From: SHVO01 sp041905525
GTDB taxonomy: Bacteria; Pseudomonadota; Alphaproteobacteria; Rhodospirillales; Rhodospirillaceae
Reading direction: 5' to 3'
Length of the DNA stretch: 64,000 bases
Assembly: GCA_041905525.1 (NCBI GenBank)
Contig: JAYRKY010000010.1
Span: 1-64,000, forward strand
Shown: piece by piece, positions 8,987-18,203 of the stretch
Position numbering within the stretch: the first letter of the stretch is position 1
Layout of the letters: every line of letters starts with the position of its first letter
Notes under the pieces: model-generated
Database searches by the model: none
Seen by the model: the letters and a program-made list of their open reading frames with translations, nothing else
Told to the model about the DNA's origin: nothing
Translations under genes and position numbers: made by a program

Positions 8987-10021
8987 TTATTTATGCGGGC
9001 AGGCGCCGAATTTTCCGGGGCAGATCCGCGCCCCGGTATCCGAACAAGGCGTTTGCCGGCCTTTAAGGAAGCCGATGAAGCCCGCTAGCGTCGCCACGAA
9101 CGCGGGGTCTGTCCGCACGGCGGGAATGCGCTTGTACTCCGGCACGCCACAGTCTTGCGCAAGGTCGCGCATCGTTTCGTCGAGTTCAACGAGAGTTTCA
9201 ACATGTTCGGAAACGAAAGAGATCGGCACGACGATTAGCGGTTTCCGATCCGCGCCCGCACGCTCTATCTCCGCCTCTGTCGAAGGGCCGATCCATTTGG
9301 CGGGACCGACGCGGCTCTGATAGCAGATCGACCAGTCGAGATCCTTGATTCCCAGCGCGGCGACGACCGCGGCAGCGGTCTGTTCCACCTGCCACTGATA
9401 GGGATCGCCGCTGGCGATGGTCTTCTCGGGCAATCCGTGGGCCGTCAACAATAGGCGCGGCGTGCGCCCGGCGGATGTCATTTCAGCGTAGGCTTTCGCG
9501 ATCATCGCCACCATCGGTGCGATGAACCCGGCGGCGGTCGGGAAGCAGCAGATCACTTCGAAGGGCACCTTTAAACCCTGCGCGCGCGCTTCGCGCGATA
9601 GCGCGTCCACGGAGGTGCCGGTGGTCGTGGTTGAAAACTGCGGATACATCGGCACGACGACAATCCGCGTCGGGGCCCACGCCTTCAGATCGCGCACGAC
9701 TTCCGGGGCCATGGGGTGCCAATAGCGCATGTACACGAAAGAGCGCACGTCCTTCGCATAATGGCCGGCGGCGCTTTCCAGCGCCTGCGCCTGCGCCGCC
9801 GTTTCCGGCAGCAGCACGGACCGTCCACCCAAGCGCGCGTAGTAGCCGCGCGACTTCTTGGCGCGAAGGCCGGAAATGGTGCGCGCCAGCAGCCAGCGGA
9901 ACGGCTGGATCCACGGGATGATGTATCGGTCGTTAAAAAGGTTGAACAGGAAAGGGCGCACCGCTTCGGGGCTATCTGGCCCGCCGAGGCTGAACACCAC
10001 AATCGCTAACCGCTCGTCCAT
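8987..10021 (-). CDS. hemH: Ferrochelatase
   Basis: Inserts Fe2+ into protoporphyrin IX in the last step of haem b synthesis. It has 344 residues, the standard length. The N-terminal FSLGGPDSPEAVRPFL, the catalytic His in LLTAHGLPE, and the C-terminal SFVSEHVETLVELD are diagnostic. It is probably cytoplasmic or peripheral to the inner membrane. No other haem gene adjoins it. The 153 bp to the divergent methyltransferase/PIG-L gene must hold both promoters. Confidence 0.97.
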   Translation of the reverse strand: MDERLAIVVFSLGGPDSPEAVRPFLFNLFNDRYIIPWIQPFRWLLARTISGLRAKKSRGYYARLGGRSVLLPETAAQAQALESAAGHYAKDVRSFVYMRYWHPMAPEVVRDLKAWAPTRIVVVPMYPQFSTTTTGTSVDALSREARAQGLKVPFEVICCFPTAAGFIAPMVAMIAKAYAEMTSAGRTPRLLLTAHGLPEKTIASGDPYQWQVEQTAAAVVAALGIKDLDWSICYQSRVGPAKWIGPSTEAEIERAGADRKPLIVVPISFVSEHVETLVELDETMRDLAQDCGVPEYKRIPAVRTDPAFVATLAGFIGFLKGRQTPCSDTGARICPGKFGACPHK

Positions 10022-10174
10022 CTGCGCTCACTTGCTCTAGGCCGTTAGAATCCAAGGCTAAACGGCGGCCCCTTGTGCCACGTCCGCATTGTTTTGTCTC
10101 CCCGTATCAATAATGCGGAACCGCCGCTATGGTGTGCAAAAATACGACCTATCGGTCTGTGGGGGGCCGAAAAA

Positions 10175-11719
10175 ATGGCCGAGACTAGAGCAGGAATGCT
10201 GAACGTCGCCGAGCATCTCTCCGCCGAAATGGCGTCCGAGGATCCGTGGCGTCTTGGAACCAATCTGTTCGAGGCACGCCGTTACGCGATCATTCTCGAC
10301 ATGATGCGGGCCCATATCGGATCCGAGGGAAAGTTCGAGCGGGGCCTGGAAGTCGGCTGCGCCGCCGGGGTTTTTACGTCGCTGTTCGCTCCGCAATGCA
10401 AATCCCTGCACGTCATCGACGTGATGCCGGCCGCGATCGAACGCGCAGCCGCGAAACTGAAGGGCCACGGCAATATCCAGTGGGAAGTCAGTTCCGTCAC
10501 CGACGACTTTGCCGCCGGCAAGACCTTTGATGTGATCGTTGTCGCCGAGGTGCTGTGTTACCTGCCCGATCACGACACGCTGCGCCGCGCGGTCGACCGG
10601 ATCGCGTCCAAATTGGCGCCGGGAGGACTCCTCGTTTTCGGGTCCGCCATCGACGCCGTGACCAAGCGCTGGGGCCTGCTCGGCGCCGGCGCCGAAACCA
10701 CCATGCGTGAATGGGAGCGCACGCTGCGGGAAACCAACCGCGCTTCGTGCCAAGGGTCCTATTGGGGCGAAGACACGCGCATTGTCAGTTATACACGCGA
10801 CGCCTCGGGAGCGCTCCCCGGCGCAAGCTTCAAGACACCCGAAGATGCGATCGTGCCCCACAAGGCTGTAACTGAAATCCCCGCGTCCTCGGTGCTCGTG
10901 CTTGCGCCCCACCCCGACGACGAGGTGTTTGGGTGCGGCGGAGCCATTGCCCGCCATGTTGCCGCGAATGTGCCGGTCAGCGTGATCGTGGCTACCGACG
11001 GGGCGCACAAGAAAGACGAACGCACCGCGGCTCAGGCGACGACTGAGGCCGAGAAACGCCGCGCAGGATTGCGTGAAGAAGAAGCCCGCGCCGCGGCGAA
11101 AGTTCTGCGGTACGGCGCACCGGTCTTCTGGAATCTTCCGGACCGCGCGCTCGCGTACGGCGAGCCGCTGATTGCCAAGATCCTCGCGGCAATGGAGGGG
11201 GTCGATCTTCTTTATGCGCCGTCGGCGTTCGAGCAGCATCCCGACCACCGCATTCTCGCGATGGCCGCAATCGAGGCGGTCAAGCGCAAACCGGGGACAC
11301 GTCTCGCCTTCTATGAAATCGGCGCGCCGCAGCGGCCGAACTTATTGCTCGATATTTCGGGGGTCCGGGACATCAAGCAGCAGGCTATTGCGTGCTTCAA
11401 GTCGCAGCTCGAAAATCAGCGCTACGACGAGCAGATCGCTGCGCTCAATCGCTACCGGACCTATACGCTGATCGGGAACGTGAGCGCCGCGGAGGCGTTT
11501 CACATTGTGAGTTCGGACGAACTGAACGCCGATCCCTTGAAGTTCCATCGCCCCGATACGGAGCGCTATCTTGCCGAGTTGGCCTATGCGCAGCAGGAAA
11601 TGCAGAAAATGCGCCGCCTGCTGCACGACCGCGAGAAGGAGCTTGAGGCCATGCGGGGTTCGACGTCATGGAAAGTCACCGCGCCTTTGCGTAGGATGAT
11701 GCGACTTTTGCGCCGCTAA
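10175..11719 (+). CDS. Bifunctional SAM methyltransferase / PIG-L deacetylase
   Basis: A 514-residue fusion. The N-terminal half is a NodS-like class I SAM-dependent methyltransferase (LEVGCAAGVFTSLF for SAM; DVIVVAEVLCYL). The second half is a PIG-L/LmbE-type zinc deacetylase with the metal motif LAPHPDDEVFGCGG and the later EQHPDHR. The C-terminus ends in a coiled coil and a basic tail (STSWKVTAPLRRMMRLLRR) often seen on cell-surface polysaccharide enzymes. It probably deacetylates and methylates an N-acetyl sugar or glycolipid. The next gene is a glycosyltransferase 12 bp downstream, so the pair likely acts on one glycan. The ATG at 10175 is chosen because homology begins soon after it; the open frame extends to 10073. 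Confidence 0.88.
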   Translation: MAETRAGMLNVAEHLSAEMASEDPWRLGTNLFEARRYAIILDMMRAHIGSEGKFERGLEVGCAAGVFTSLFAPQCKSLHVIDVMPAAIERAAAKLKGHGNIQWEVSSVTDDFAAGKTFDVIVVAEVLCYLPDHDTLRRAVDRIASKLAPGGLLVFGSAIDAVTKRWGLLGAGAETTMREWERTLRETNRASCQGSYWGEDTRIVSYTRDASGALPGASFKTPEDAIVPHKAVTEIPASSVLVLAPHPDDEVFGCGGAIARHVAANVPVSVIVATDGAHKKDERTAAQATTEAEKRRAGLREEEARAAAKVLRYGAPVFWNLPDRALAYGEPLIAKILAAMEGVDLLYAPSAFEQHPDHRILAMAAIEAVKRKPGTRLAFYEIGAPQRPNLLLDISGVRDIKQQAIACFKSQLENQRYDEQIAALNRYRTYTLIGNVSAAEAFHIVSSDELNADPLKFHRPDTERYLAELAYAQQEMQKMRRLLHDREKELEAMRGSTSWKVTAPLRRMMRLLRR

Positions 11720-11731
11720 CTCGCGAGACTG

Positions 11732-12928
11732 ATGAAAACTGTTCATGTCTTTACCGTTGCCGCGGGCAACTATTTGCCCAAAGCGCGTGTTCTCTTGGCG
11801 TCCTTGCGGCGCCATCATCCGAACTGGCGTCTGCACTTCGCCGTTTCCGACGCGTCACCACCCCCTGACGCGATCGCAGGTCTCGGCGCCGACGAGATTC
11901 ACCAGCTCGACTCGCTTGGTATTCCAAACCTACGCCGATGGGCGTTCTCCCACACCCTGATCGAGCTCGCGACCGCTATTAAGCCCTTTGTGTTGAAGAA
12001 GCTGCTCGCGCGCGATGATTGTGAAGCTGCTATCTACCTTGATCCGGACATTGCGGTGATGTCGCCGATGAGCGAGGTCGCGCGCACGCTAAAGACCGCT
12101 GATATCGTTTTGACCCCCCATATGACCGCGCCGGAGCAAAGCGTTCCCGGCATCGTCACCAATGAAATTTCCACGATGCAGCACGGGATCTATAACTTGG
12201 GCTTCGTGGGCGTGGCCGCGCGGGACGAGGGCTGTGCTTTCGCGCAGTGGTGGGCAGATCGGACGTATCGCTACTGCCGCGAGGATATCCCTGACGGGAT
12301 CTACACCGATCAGCGGTGGGTCGACTTCGCGCCCGCTTTCTTTGATCGTGTGAAGGTGCTCCGGTCACCGGGGCTCAACGCAGCGCCGTGGAATCTGTCG
12401 ACGCGCGAGATGGGTGGGAGTCTCGCCGCCGGATTTACGGTCAATGGCGCGCCGCTTGTTTTCTTTCACTTCAGTCAACTCGGCGTCATGCCGGATGCCC
12501 GCACCACCGGCGGTCAGGCCGCGGCGCGTGAGCTTGTGGAATGGTACCGCGCCGCGACGATGCCGACTCCCGCCGAAAAGGCCGTGTCACCCCATTATGC
12601 CTTCGACCGTTTCGACGATGGCTCGCCGATCGCAATGGAACAGCGCCTTGTGTACCGCGCGCGTCCCGACGTGCAGCGCGCGCACCCCGATCCATTCGCC
12701 GCCGGCGACGGCACATTCCTCGCCTGGTGGAAGGCGCACGCCCGTGCCGAGTATCCGAAGCTGTTCGACAAATCGACCCGCGCGGCCGAGATGCAGCATC
12801 TCATGTCGTTCTTGGCTTATCGCCGCGATGCGGAGGATATCGTCAACGATGACGATGTGACGCCGTCCTCGCTGACGGGCGGCGTCGCGGCGCGCGCGCT
12901 GAACTTCATCCGCAAAATCTCCGGCTAG
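11732..12928 (+). CDS. Glycosyltransferase
   Basis: A 398-residue nucleotide-diphospho-sugar transferase-like protein. It opens with a GT-A style strand (HVFTVAAGNYLPKARVLLASL) and has the metal-binding DXD in IYLDPDIAVM, as in GT8-like enzymes. FFHFSQLG and MEQRLVYRARPD are family-type later segments. No membrane span is seen. It begins 12 bp after the methyltransferase/PIG-L gene and should work on the same surface glycan. Donor and acceptor are unknown. Confidence 0.82.
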   Translation: MKTVHVFTVAAGNYLPKARVLLASLRRHHPNWRLHFAVSDASPPPDAIAGLGADEIHQLDSLGIPNLRRWAFSHTLIELATAIKPFVLKKLLARDDCEAAIYLDPDIAVMSPMSEVARTLKTADIVLTPHMTAPEQSVPGIVTNEISTMQHGIYNLGFVGVAARDEGCAFAQWWADRTYRYCREDIPDGIYTDQRWVDFAPAFFDRVKVLRSPGLNAAPWNLSTREMGGSLAAGFTVNGAPLVFFHFSQLGVMPDARTTGGQAAARELVEWYRAATMPTPAEKAVSPHYAFDRFDDGSPIAMEQRLVYRARPDVQRAHPDPFAAGDGTFLAWWKAHARAEYPKLFDKSTRAAEMQHLMSFLAYRRDAEDIVNDDDVTPSSLTGGVAARALNFIRKISG

Positions 12929-13401
12929 ATCGCGCCCGAATTCAGATAGACGATGGCGGCGTTCAAGACCCCGGCGAAACTCACCCAAAGGATATAGGGC
13001 GCCAGGAGCAACGCGGCGGTGCGGTCGTGCCGGGCGAACAGGATCATGTTGGCGGCGATCGCGATCCAAAAGATGATCAGCTCCACCATGGCAACCGCGG
13101 GCTGCCTGAACCCGAAGAAGATGACCGACCACAAAAGGTTCAGAACGAGTTGCGCGCCATAGACCGCAAAGGCTTGGCGGTCCGAAAACCCGACTTTGCG
13201 CCATACGCGCCAGCCAGAAATCGCGATCAGGATGTAGAGTGTCGTCCACACCGGTCCGAACACCCAGTCAGGGGGATTGAATGAGGGCTTGGCGAGGGAT
13301 TGGTACCAAGTGCCGAGGCTGGTGGCGGTTGCGGCTCCGCAAAGCCCTGCAACGACAAAGCAAACAGCAAGGAATCCGGCGGCGGCAACGGCATTGCGCA
13401 T
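12925..13401 (-). CDS. tspO: TspO/MBR family membrane protein
   Basis: A 158-residue, five-helix tryptophan-rich sensory protein of the TspO/peripheral benzodiazepine receptor family. The signature SLAKPSFNPPDWVFGPVWTT is complete, followed by LYILIAISGWRVWR. Members bind porphyrins and haem intermediates and affect stress or photosynthetic gene control. The 3' end overlaps the convergent glycosyltransferase by four bases. Ferrochelatase is encoded nearby but in a separate unit, so a tetrapyrrole link is only suggestive. Confidence 0.95.
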   Translation of the reverse strand: MRNAVAAAGFLAVCFVVAGLCGAATATSLGTWYQSLAKPSFNPPDWVFGPVWTTLYILIAISGWRVWRKVGFSDRQAFAVYGAQLVLNLLWSVIFFGFRQPAVAMVELIIFWIAIAANMILFARHDRTAALLLAPYILWVSFAGVLNAAIVYLNSGAI

Positions 13402-13421
13402 AGGGGCACAACGCTACCGCC

Positions 13422-13904
13422 CTAACCGGGTTGCGGCAACTGAACCTGCTTATATTTCGGGATGTCGATCTTGATGGCCCGTTTGCGGCCCTGTGATATG
13501 GCCGCATGCAGCTTTTGCGGTGTCACAGGTTTGACCAAATACCCGGACACATCGAGCCGTGCGGCGATGGCGACCGTGTCATGATCGCCAGACGCCGTCA
13601 GCAGAACAAAGCAGGCATCGGGGCGGAATGATTTCACTTGTCCGGTCCGAACGACCCACAGAAGTTCGAGCCCGGTGCCTTGCGCCATGTTCTGGTCGCA
13701 CAGCACCACGTCGACGACGCGCTGACTGCTGACCAAAGCCTGAAACGCCTCGCGCCCGCTCTGCGCGCGCGTCACAGTGGTGATGCCGATCGATGTCAGC
13801 ATCCCCTGCACGAGGTCGAGAAACGCGGTGTCGTCGTCGACAAGAAGGACGTGAAGATTGCCGAGATCTTCGAGATCGCCCTGAATGGATTGCGGAGGAC
13901 TCAT
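13422..13904 (-). CDS. Single-domain response regulator
   Basis: A 160-residue receiver-only protein with acidic pocket LLVDDD, phosphoacceptor Asp70 (VVLCDQNMA), a conserved Thr in LLTASGD and the Lys of GYLVKPVTP. No output domain follows; the C-terminal tail is short and basic. It probably acts by protein contact or as a phosphorelay shuttle. It is divergent from a hybrid kinase with an HPt domain (14052), and the two may form one relay. Confidence 0.92.
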   Translation of the reverse strand: MSPPQSIQGDLEDLGNLHVLLVDDDTAFLDLVQGMLTSIGITTVTRAQSGREAFQALVSSQRVVDVVLCDQNMAQGTGLELLWVVRTGQVKSFRPDACFVLLTASGDHDTVAIAARLDVSGYLVKPVTPQKLHAAISQGRKRAIKIDIPKYKQVQLPQPG

Positions 13905-14005
13905 TGGGATAAGGGGGAATGCTGCCGTGGCCCAGCGTCAAAACAATCCACCACAGACAGTGCGTGGTTTCAATTGGATAGGTTGTTTTACTTACCGATT
14001 ATAAG

Positions 14006-14034
14006 GCCGACACGGTTCTGCTAACTTTGTCGGC
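14006..14034. promoter_or_regulatory. Hairpin in divergent regulator/kinase intergenic region
   Basis: GCCGACA (14006-14012) and TGTCGGC (14028-14034) form a perfect seven-base inverted repeat 17 bp before the hybrid kinase ATG. It could be an operator or a 5'-leader structure. No T run follows. Confidence 0.35.
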
Positions 14035-14051
14035 TTCGCTCCGGACACGTA

Positions 14052-16307
14052 ATGCACGAATTTTCCGAAAAGTCTTCAACACCAGTCCTCGCCGATCGGT
14101 TCCCGGCGAGCACGCGCTTGATGGTGGTCTCCTTTGTTCTGTTGTCGCTCGTGATCGGGGCGGCGCTGTGGGGAGAGCGGCAGGCGAGCCTCTATGCGGA
14201 GGAGGCTTTCGGGACGCAGAGGCGCGCCCTCGAAACGCTGCGCATGTTGTCACTGCTCCAAGACACAGAAACCGGGCAGCGCGGTTTCCTCCTCACCCAA
14301 GACGAGCGATTCCTCGATCCCTATGAGGCCGGCCTTTCCGCCCTCGCGCAGCAACGGGATGTTTTCAAGACGACAGTCCTCGGGGATGAAGCCGGGCACC
14401 CTCACGCGGAACGGCTTGAGCAGCTGATTAGGGAGCGTCTCGATTACCTGAGGCAGGCGTTGGATATTCAGGCAAGTGGACAAGCGCAGGCCGCCATCGA
14501 TCTCATCAAGTCGGGTCAGGGCAAGGCGCGCATGGATGAAATCCGCGTGATCGTCCAAGAGATCAACGGCGCCCGAACAAAAATCCTGGCGGAACAACAA
14601 TCCCGTCTCAACGACACCATCATATGGGTGCGCGTGGTTGAAGCGCTGGGTTTGATTGTGCTTGGGTTCACGACCGTCATTATCCTCCGGCAGTCGCGCC
14701 TGACCGTTGCCGCCCAGCGTCAGATCCGCGAGAGCCAGGACGCCGCCATTGCGTCCGCGACGGCGGCCAATCGCGCAAAGTCCGCGTTCCTCGCGACGAT
14801 GAGTCACGAACTGCGCACACCAATGACGGCTATCATCGGGATGTGCGATCTCTTGCTCGCTGGCCGCCAAAGCCCCGATGAGCGGGAGGTCACGCATCTC
14901 ATCGCCCGCAACGCGCAAAGTCTCTTACGACTTCTCAACGACATTCTCGATTTCTCAAAAATCGAAGCGGGTCGGCTCACGTTCGAGACGGTCGACTTCA
15001 AACTCTCCGCGGTGCTCGACGAGGTGGAAGCGCTCTTCGGTCCGGTCGCCAGCCAAAAGGGCCTCGTGCTCAAGGTCGCGCCTAATCCAGGCCCGAAAGA
15101 CATTTTCAAAGGGGACTCAAAACGCCTCCAGCAGGTGATGGTGAATCTGGTCGGAAACGCAATCAAGTTCACCTTGCGCGGTCAGGTCACCGTGACGACG
15201 CGGCAGCAGCCCGCGGAAGATGGCCGCACCATGATCGAGATCGAGGTGGAAGATACCGGCGAGGGGATTTCGGACGACGCGATGAAGCGCTTGTTCCGCG
15301 AGTTCGAGCAGGAAGATATCTCAACGTCGCGCCGCTACGGCGGAAGCGGGCTCGGCCTTTCAATCTCGAAGCGGATTATCGAGACCATGGGCGGCAGCAT
15401 CGGCGCCACTAGCACCAAGGGCCGCGGATCATGCTTCTACTTCTCCCTGCCGCTTGATGCGGGCGACCCGGACAAAGTCTCGGGCCGTTCCCCCAATACG
15501 GCGGCAGAAGCAGCCCGGCGCCTCCAGGGCCTCAATCTTCAAGTTCTGCTGGCGGAAGACACGCCTGCCACCCAATTCCTTGTCAAACGGATGTTGTCGC
15601 TATGGGGTCATTCAGTCACCGTGGCCGCCAATGGCGAAGAAGCCGTGACCGCGGCGAATGAGCGCAAGTGGGACGTTATCCTCATGGACATGCAGATGCC
15701 CGTGATGGACGGCGCCGAGGCGACGCAATTCATCCGCAGGGGTCGCGGGCCTTCGGCGAATGTGCCGATCATTGCGCTGACGGCCGACGCGGTGGTGGAG
15801 AACCGTCAGACGTATCTCGATGCGGGCTGCAACGTCGTTGCCACGAAACCCATCGATTGGGCGGTGTTGTCGCACCATATCGCAACGCTTCTCGGCCACG
15901 GGGGCGATGCGCCGTCCCAAATCGTGGCCGAGGCAAAAGTCGCTGTTCCCTGGCGCGAGCTTCCTCTCCTCAACAAACCTCTTCTGGAGGAGCTCGCGGC
16001 GTCGCTTGGTAAGGACTCCCTCGCGCTTTTGGTCGATTCCGCTCTGGGCAACCTTGTACAATATGCCGCCGATCTAAGGTCTCTTCTGCGCGATGGAAGC
16101 TTGGCTCAAGCGGCACGTCTCGCGCACCAGATCAAGGGCGCGGCCGGGCAGGTCGGCGCGGAGCGGGCCGCGGGTGTCGCGCGCGTGATCGAAAGCGAAA
16201 ACAAAAAGGAAATCCCGGCGGAGGACTCCGCAGCGGCGCTCGCCGTGGTTCTCGAGGAAAGCCGCGCGGCGTTTGACGAGTTCTTCTCTGATGTGAGGTC
16301 CATATGA
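14052..16307 (+). CDS. CHASE3 hybrid histidine kinase with HPt domain
   Basis: A 751-residue membrane sensor kinase. Two transmembrane helices (about 18-38 and 195-215) flank a periplasmic CHASE3-like domain with the typical QDTETGQRGFLLT. Then come HisKA with His252 (TMSHELRTPMTAI), HATPase (NLVGNAIKF, DTGEGIS, GGSGLGLSI), a receiver with Asp546 (LMDMQMPVMDG), and an HPt domain with His692 (RLAHQIKGAAG). All His-Asp-His relay modules are in one chain, so it likely passes phosphate to a separate regulator; the divergent receiver at 13422 is the obvious candidate. Its last four bases overlap the next gene. Confidence 0.95.
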   Translation: MHEFSEKSSTPVLADRFPASTRLMVVSFVLLSLVIGAALWGERQASLYAEEAFGTQRRALETLRMLSLLQDTETGQRGFLLTQDERFLDPYEAGLSALAQQRDVFKTTVLGDEAGHPHAERLEQLIRERLDYLRQALDIQASGQAQAAIDLIKSGQGKARMDEIRVIVQEINGARTKILAEQQSRLNDTIIWVRVVEALGLIVLGFTTVIILRQSRLTVAAQRQIRESQDAAIASATAANRAKSAFLATMSHELRTPMTAIIGMCDLLLAGRQSPDEREVTHLIARNAQSLLRLLNDILDFSKIEAGRLTFETVDFKLSAVLDEVEALFGPVASQKGLVLKVAPNPGPKDIFKGDSKRLQQVMVNLVGNAIKFTLRGQVTVTTRQQPAEDGRTMIEIEVEDTGEGISDDAMKRLFREFEQEDISTSRRYGGSGLGLSISKRIIETMGGSIGATSTKGRGSCFYFSLPLDAGDPDKVSGRSPNTAAEAARRLQGLNLQVLLAEDTPATQFLVKRMLSLWGHSVTVAANGEEAVTAANERKWDVILMDMQMPVMDGAEATQFIRRGRGPSANVPIIALTADAVVENRQTYLDAGCNVVATKPIDWAVLSHHIATLLGHGGDAPSQIVAEAKVAVPWRELPLLNKPLLEELAASLGKDSLALLVDSALGNLVQYAADLRSLLRDGSLAQAARLAHQIKGAAGQVGAERAAGVARVIESENKKEIPAEDSAAALAVVLEESRAAFDEFFSDVRSI

Positions 16308-16663
16308 GCCCGCGCTCCATTGTCGTTTACGGCATCAAGAACTGTGACACGATGAAAAAGGCCCGCGCTTGGCTCGATGAACACGCCGTCGCCTATCAAT
16401 TTCATGACTACAAGACCGCTGGAATCGCCAAGGACACGCTGATGGCCTGGACAAAGGCTGTAGGCTGGGAGGTACTTCTCAATCGGACAGGCACCACCTT
16501 CCGCAAACTTGACGACGAGGAGAAAGAAGGTCTCACCGAAGCAAAAGCGATCGCGCTGATGATCGCTCAGCCATCGATGATCAAGCGGCCGGTCGTGACC
16601 GGGAGTGGGGTCATGCTCGTCGGATTCAAGCCTGCTGAATTCGCTAAGGCTTTCGGCAAATGA
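16304..16663 (+). CDS. Spx/YffB-like ArsC-family reductase
   Basis: A 119-residue thioredoxin-fold protein of the ArsC/Spx/YffB group. The N-terminal VVYGIKNCDTMKKA carries a single Cys and is typical of YffB, whose role is thought to be glutathione-dependent thiol reduction rather than arsenate reduction. RPVVTGSGVMLVGFKP is the usual C-terminal loop. It overlaps the kinase stop by four bases (ATGA), so translation is likely coupled. Confidence 0.9.
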   Translation: MSPRSIVVYGIKNCDTMKKARAWLDEHAVAYQFHDYKTAGIAKDTLMAWTKAVGWEVLLNRTGTTFRKLDDEEKEGLTEAKAIALMIAQPSMIKRPVVTGSGVMLVGFKPAEFAKAFGK

Positions 16664-16754
16664 CCTTTTGAAGGCCTGCGCGTTGACAAGCGGGATGGTC
16701 TCCTTTCTATTCCCTGTCCACTCTGCGGCAAACAGCCCTTCTCATAGGCCTTCG

Positions 16755-17456
16755 ATGTCCGACACCATGCAACCCTGGGATCCGCGCGGAGCCTCGGTCA
16801 GCCCGCATCTCGACGTTGCAAGCGCCCTGATGCCGCTGAAGGAGTCGGAGATTCTTAGTCTCACCATCGGCGCGGGCGATATCGCGCCCGCCATCGCGGC
16901 GGCGATAAAGACCGCGACGGTCACGGTGCTCGAAACGCAGGGCGAGTCCAGCGAGCCGCTGCCGCTTTCGAATCTCATCTATAAAGCCGGGGATTCCGAC
17001 CGGATGCCAGTCGAGGACGAGAGTTTCGACATCGTCATCGCCAATGGTTTGCTGTCGCGCCTGCCCGAAGATCAACGCGCGCCGGCGCTGCGCGAGATTC
17101 GCCGCGCCCTGCGGCCGGGCGGGCTCGCCTATATCGCCGAACCGGCGCCGGGCGGGGCGTTCAACGAAATTACCCGCGTGTTCAAGGACGAGAAGCAAGA
17201 CAGACTCTCCGCCTTTGAACTCGTGCGCGGCGCCGTCTCCACGGGCGCCATGGCCCTCGTGACACAGAAGTTTTTCCAGATGCCCCTGGTGATTGCCGAC
17301 CTTGCGGCGGTCGAGCGGGGCTATGTCCCGCCGGGGACGCGCGTGTCCGGTCCGCAGAGGACCGAGGCGCAGAAGAAGTTGGAGCGCCACATGGGCCCGA
17401 AGGGCGCCGCGTTCAACGTACCCATGCGTATCGATCTGCTGCGCAAGTCCGACTGA
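16755..17456 (+). CDS. Class I SAM-dependent methyltransferase-like protein
   Basis: A 233-residue protein with a Methyltransf_11-type core: DRMPVEDESFDIVIANGLLSR and LREIRRALRPGGLAYIAEP are the post-motif strands. The glycine-rich SAM loop is weak (SLTIGAGDIAPA), so activity is uncertain. The ATG at 16755 fits the family better than the upstream starts (16605, 16695), though no strong ribosome site is seen. It is 10 bp upstream of the MOSC gene. Target unknown. Confidence 0.75.
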   Translation: MSDTMQPWDPRGASVSPHLDVASALMPLKESEILSLTIGAGDIAPAIAAAIKTATVTVLETQGESSEPLPLSNLIYKAGDSDRMPVEDESFDIVIANGLLSRLPEDQRAPALREIRRALRPGGLAYIAEPAPGGAFNEITRVFKDEKQDRLSAFELVRGAVSTGAMALVTQKFFQMPLVIADLAAVERGYVPPGTRVSGPQRTEAQKKLERHMGPKGAAFNVPMRIDLLRKSD

Positions 17457-17466
17457 GGGCCCGCAG

Positions 17467-17964
17467 ATGACAAGCGATGCGAGAGGATGTCTCAAGGCCA
17501 TCGCGATCCGCTCCGCCAAACGCGCCCCCATGACGGTGCAAGCGTCCGCCACGATCAACCTCAAAGCGGGTGTGAGCGGCGACTACGGGCGACGCACCGG
17601 GAAGCGCCAAGTCACCGTGCTCAGTGAAGAGGCTTGGCGCCAGGCGTGCGATGAACTCGGCGCCGCGCTGCCGTGGACAACCCGGCGCGCCAATCTGCTG
17701 GTTGCCGGCATACCTTTGCGTCCGCTTGCGGGATCGCGGCTCCTCATCGGCGATGTGATTCTGGAAGTCACCGGAGAAACAGATCCCTGCATTCGCATGG
17801 ATCAGCAGCACGCAGGATTGAAGCAAGCGCTCGCGGTGCAGGCACGCGGCGGAGTGACGTGCCGCGTTTTAGCGGGCGGAAATATTACCCCGGGCGATGA
17901 AGTGACGTGGCGGCCAGCGATGCACGATTTGTTCGCCGCGGACGGACAGCGCGTGGCGAGCTGA
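17467..17964 (+). CDS. MOSC domain protein
   Basis: A 165-residue single MOSC domain, related to the C-terminal part of molybdenum cofactor sulfurase. RRQVTVLS-like strands and CIRMDQQHAGLKQAL with the conserved Cys-x-Arg are characteristic. Single MOSC proteins bind or transfer sulfur or a metal-sulfur group; YiiM relatives take part in detoxifying N-hydroxylated bases. I take the ATG at 17467, just past the preceding stop; the longer open frame overlaps the methyltransferase gene. Confidence 0.85.
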   Translation: MTSDARGCLKAIAIRSAKRAPMTVQASATINLKAGVSGDYGRRTGKRQVTVLSEEAWRQACDELGAALPWTTRRANLLVAGIPLRPLAGSRLLIGDVILEVTGETDPCIRMDQQHAGLKQALAVQARGGVTCRVLAGGNITPGDEVTWRPAMHDLFAADGQRVAS

Positions 17965-17982
17965 CGCCGCCACGCGCCTTTC

Positions 17983-18084
17983 CTAGAACAGCCCCGTAAA
18001 CACTGTCGCGATCACGGCGCTGGTGAAAAAGCCCGACACCGCGAAGGTGTAGGCATTGTCCAGAAGCGCAGTCGGTTCCTTCAT
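17983..18084 (-). CDS. Tiny membrane protein (33 residues)
   Basis: A short open frame starting MKEPTALLDNAYTF and ending in a continuous hydrophobic helix rich in Ala, Val, Phe and Thr. AGGA stands about ten bases upstream of the ATG. It has the form of a single-span small membrane protein. No family is recognised, and the case rests only on the ribosome site and the helix. Confidence 0.42.
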   Translation of the reverse strand: MKEPTALLDNAYTFAVSGFFTSAVIATVFTGLF

Positions 18085-18203
18085 GACGCACCGTCCTTTC
18101 GTGCGTCTTATCTCGGGTGGCGGCTGGAGCGTCACCATGTGTGCGGGTGCACGGCAGTCATGCGGCAATCGCATGCCGTAGTTGATTGAAATGTCTGACT
18201 TAT

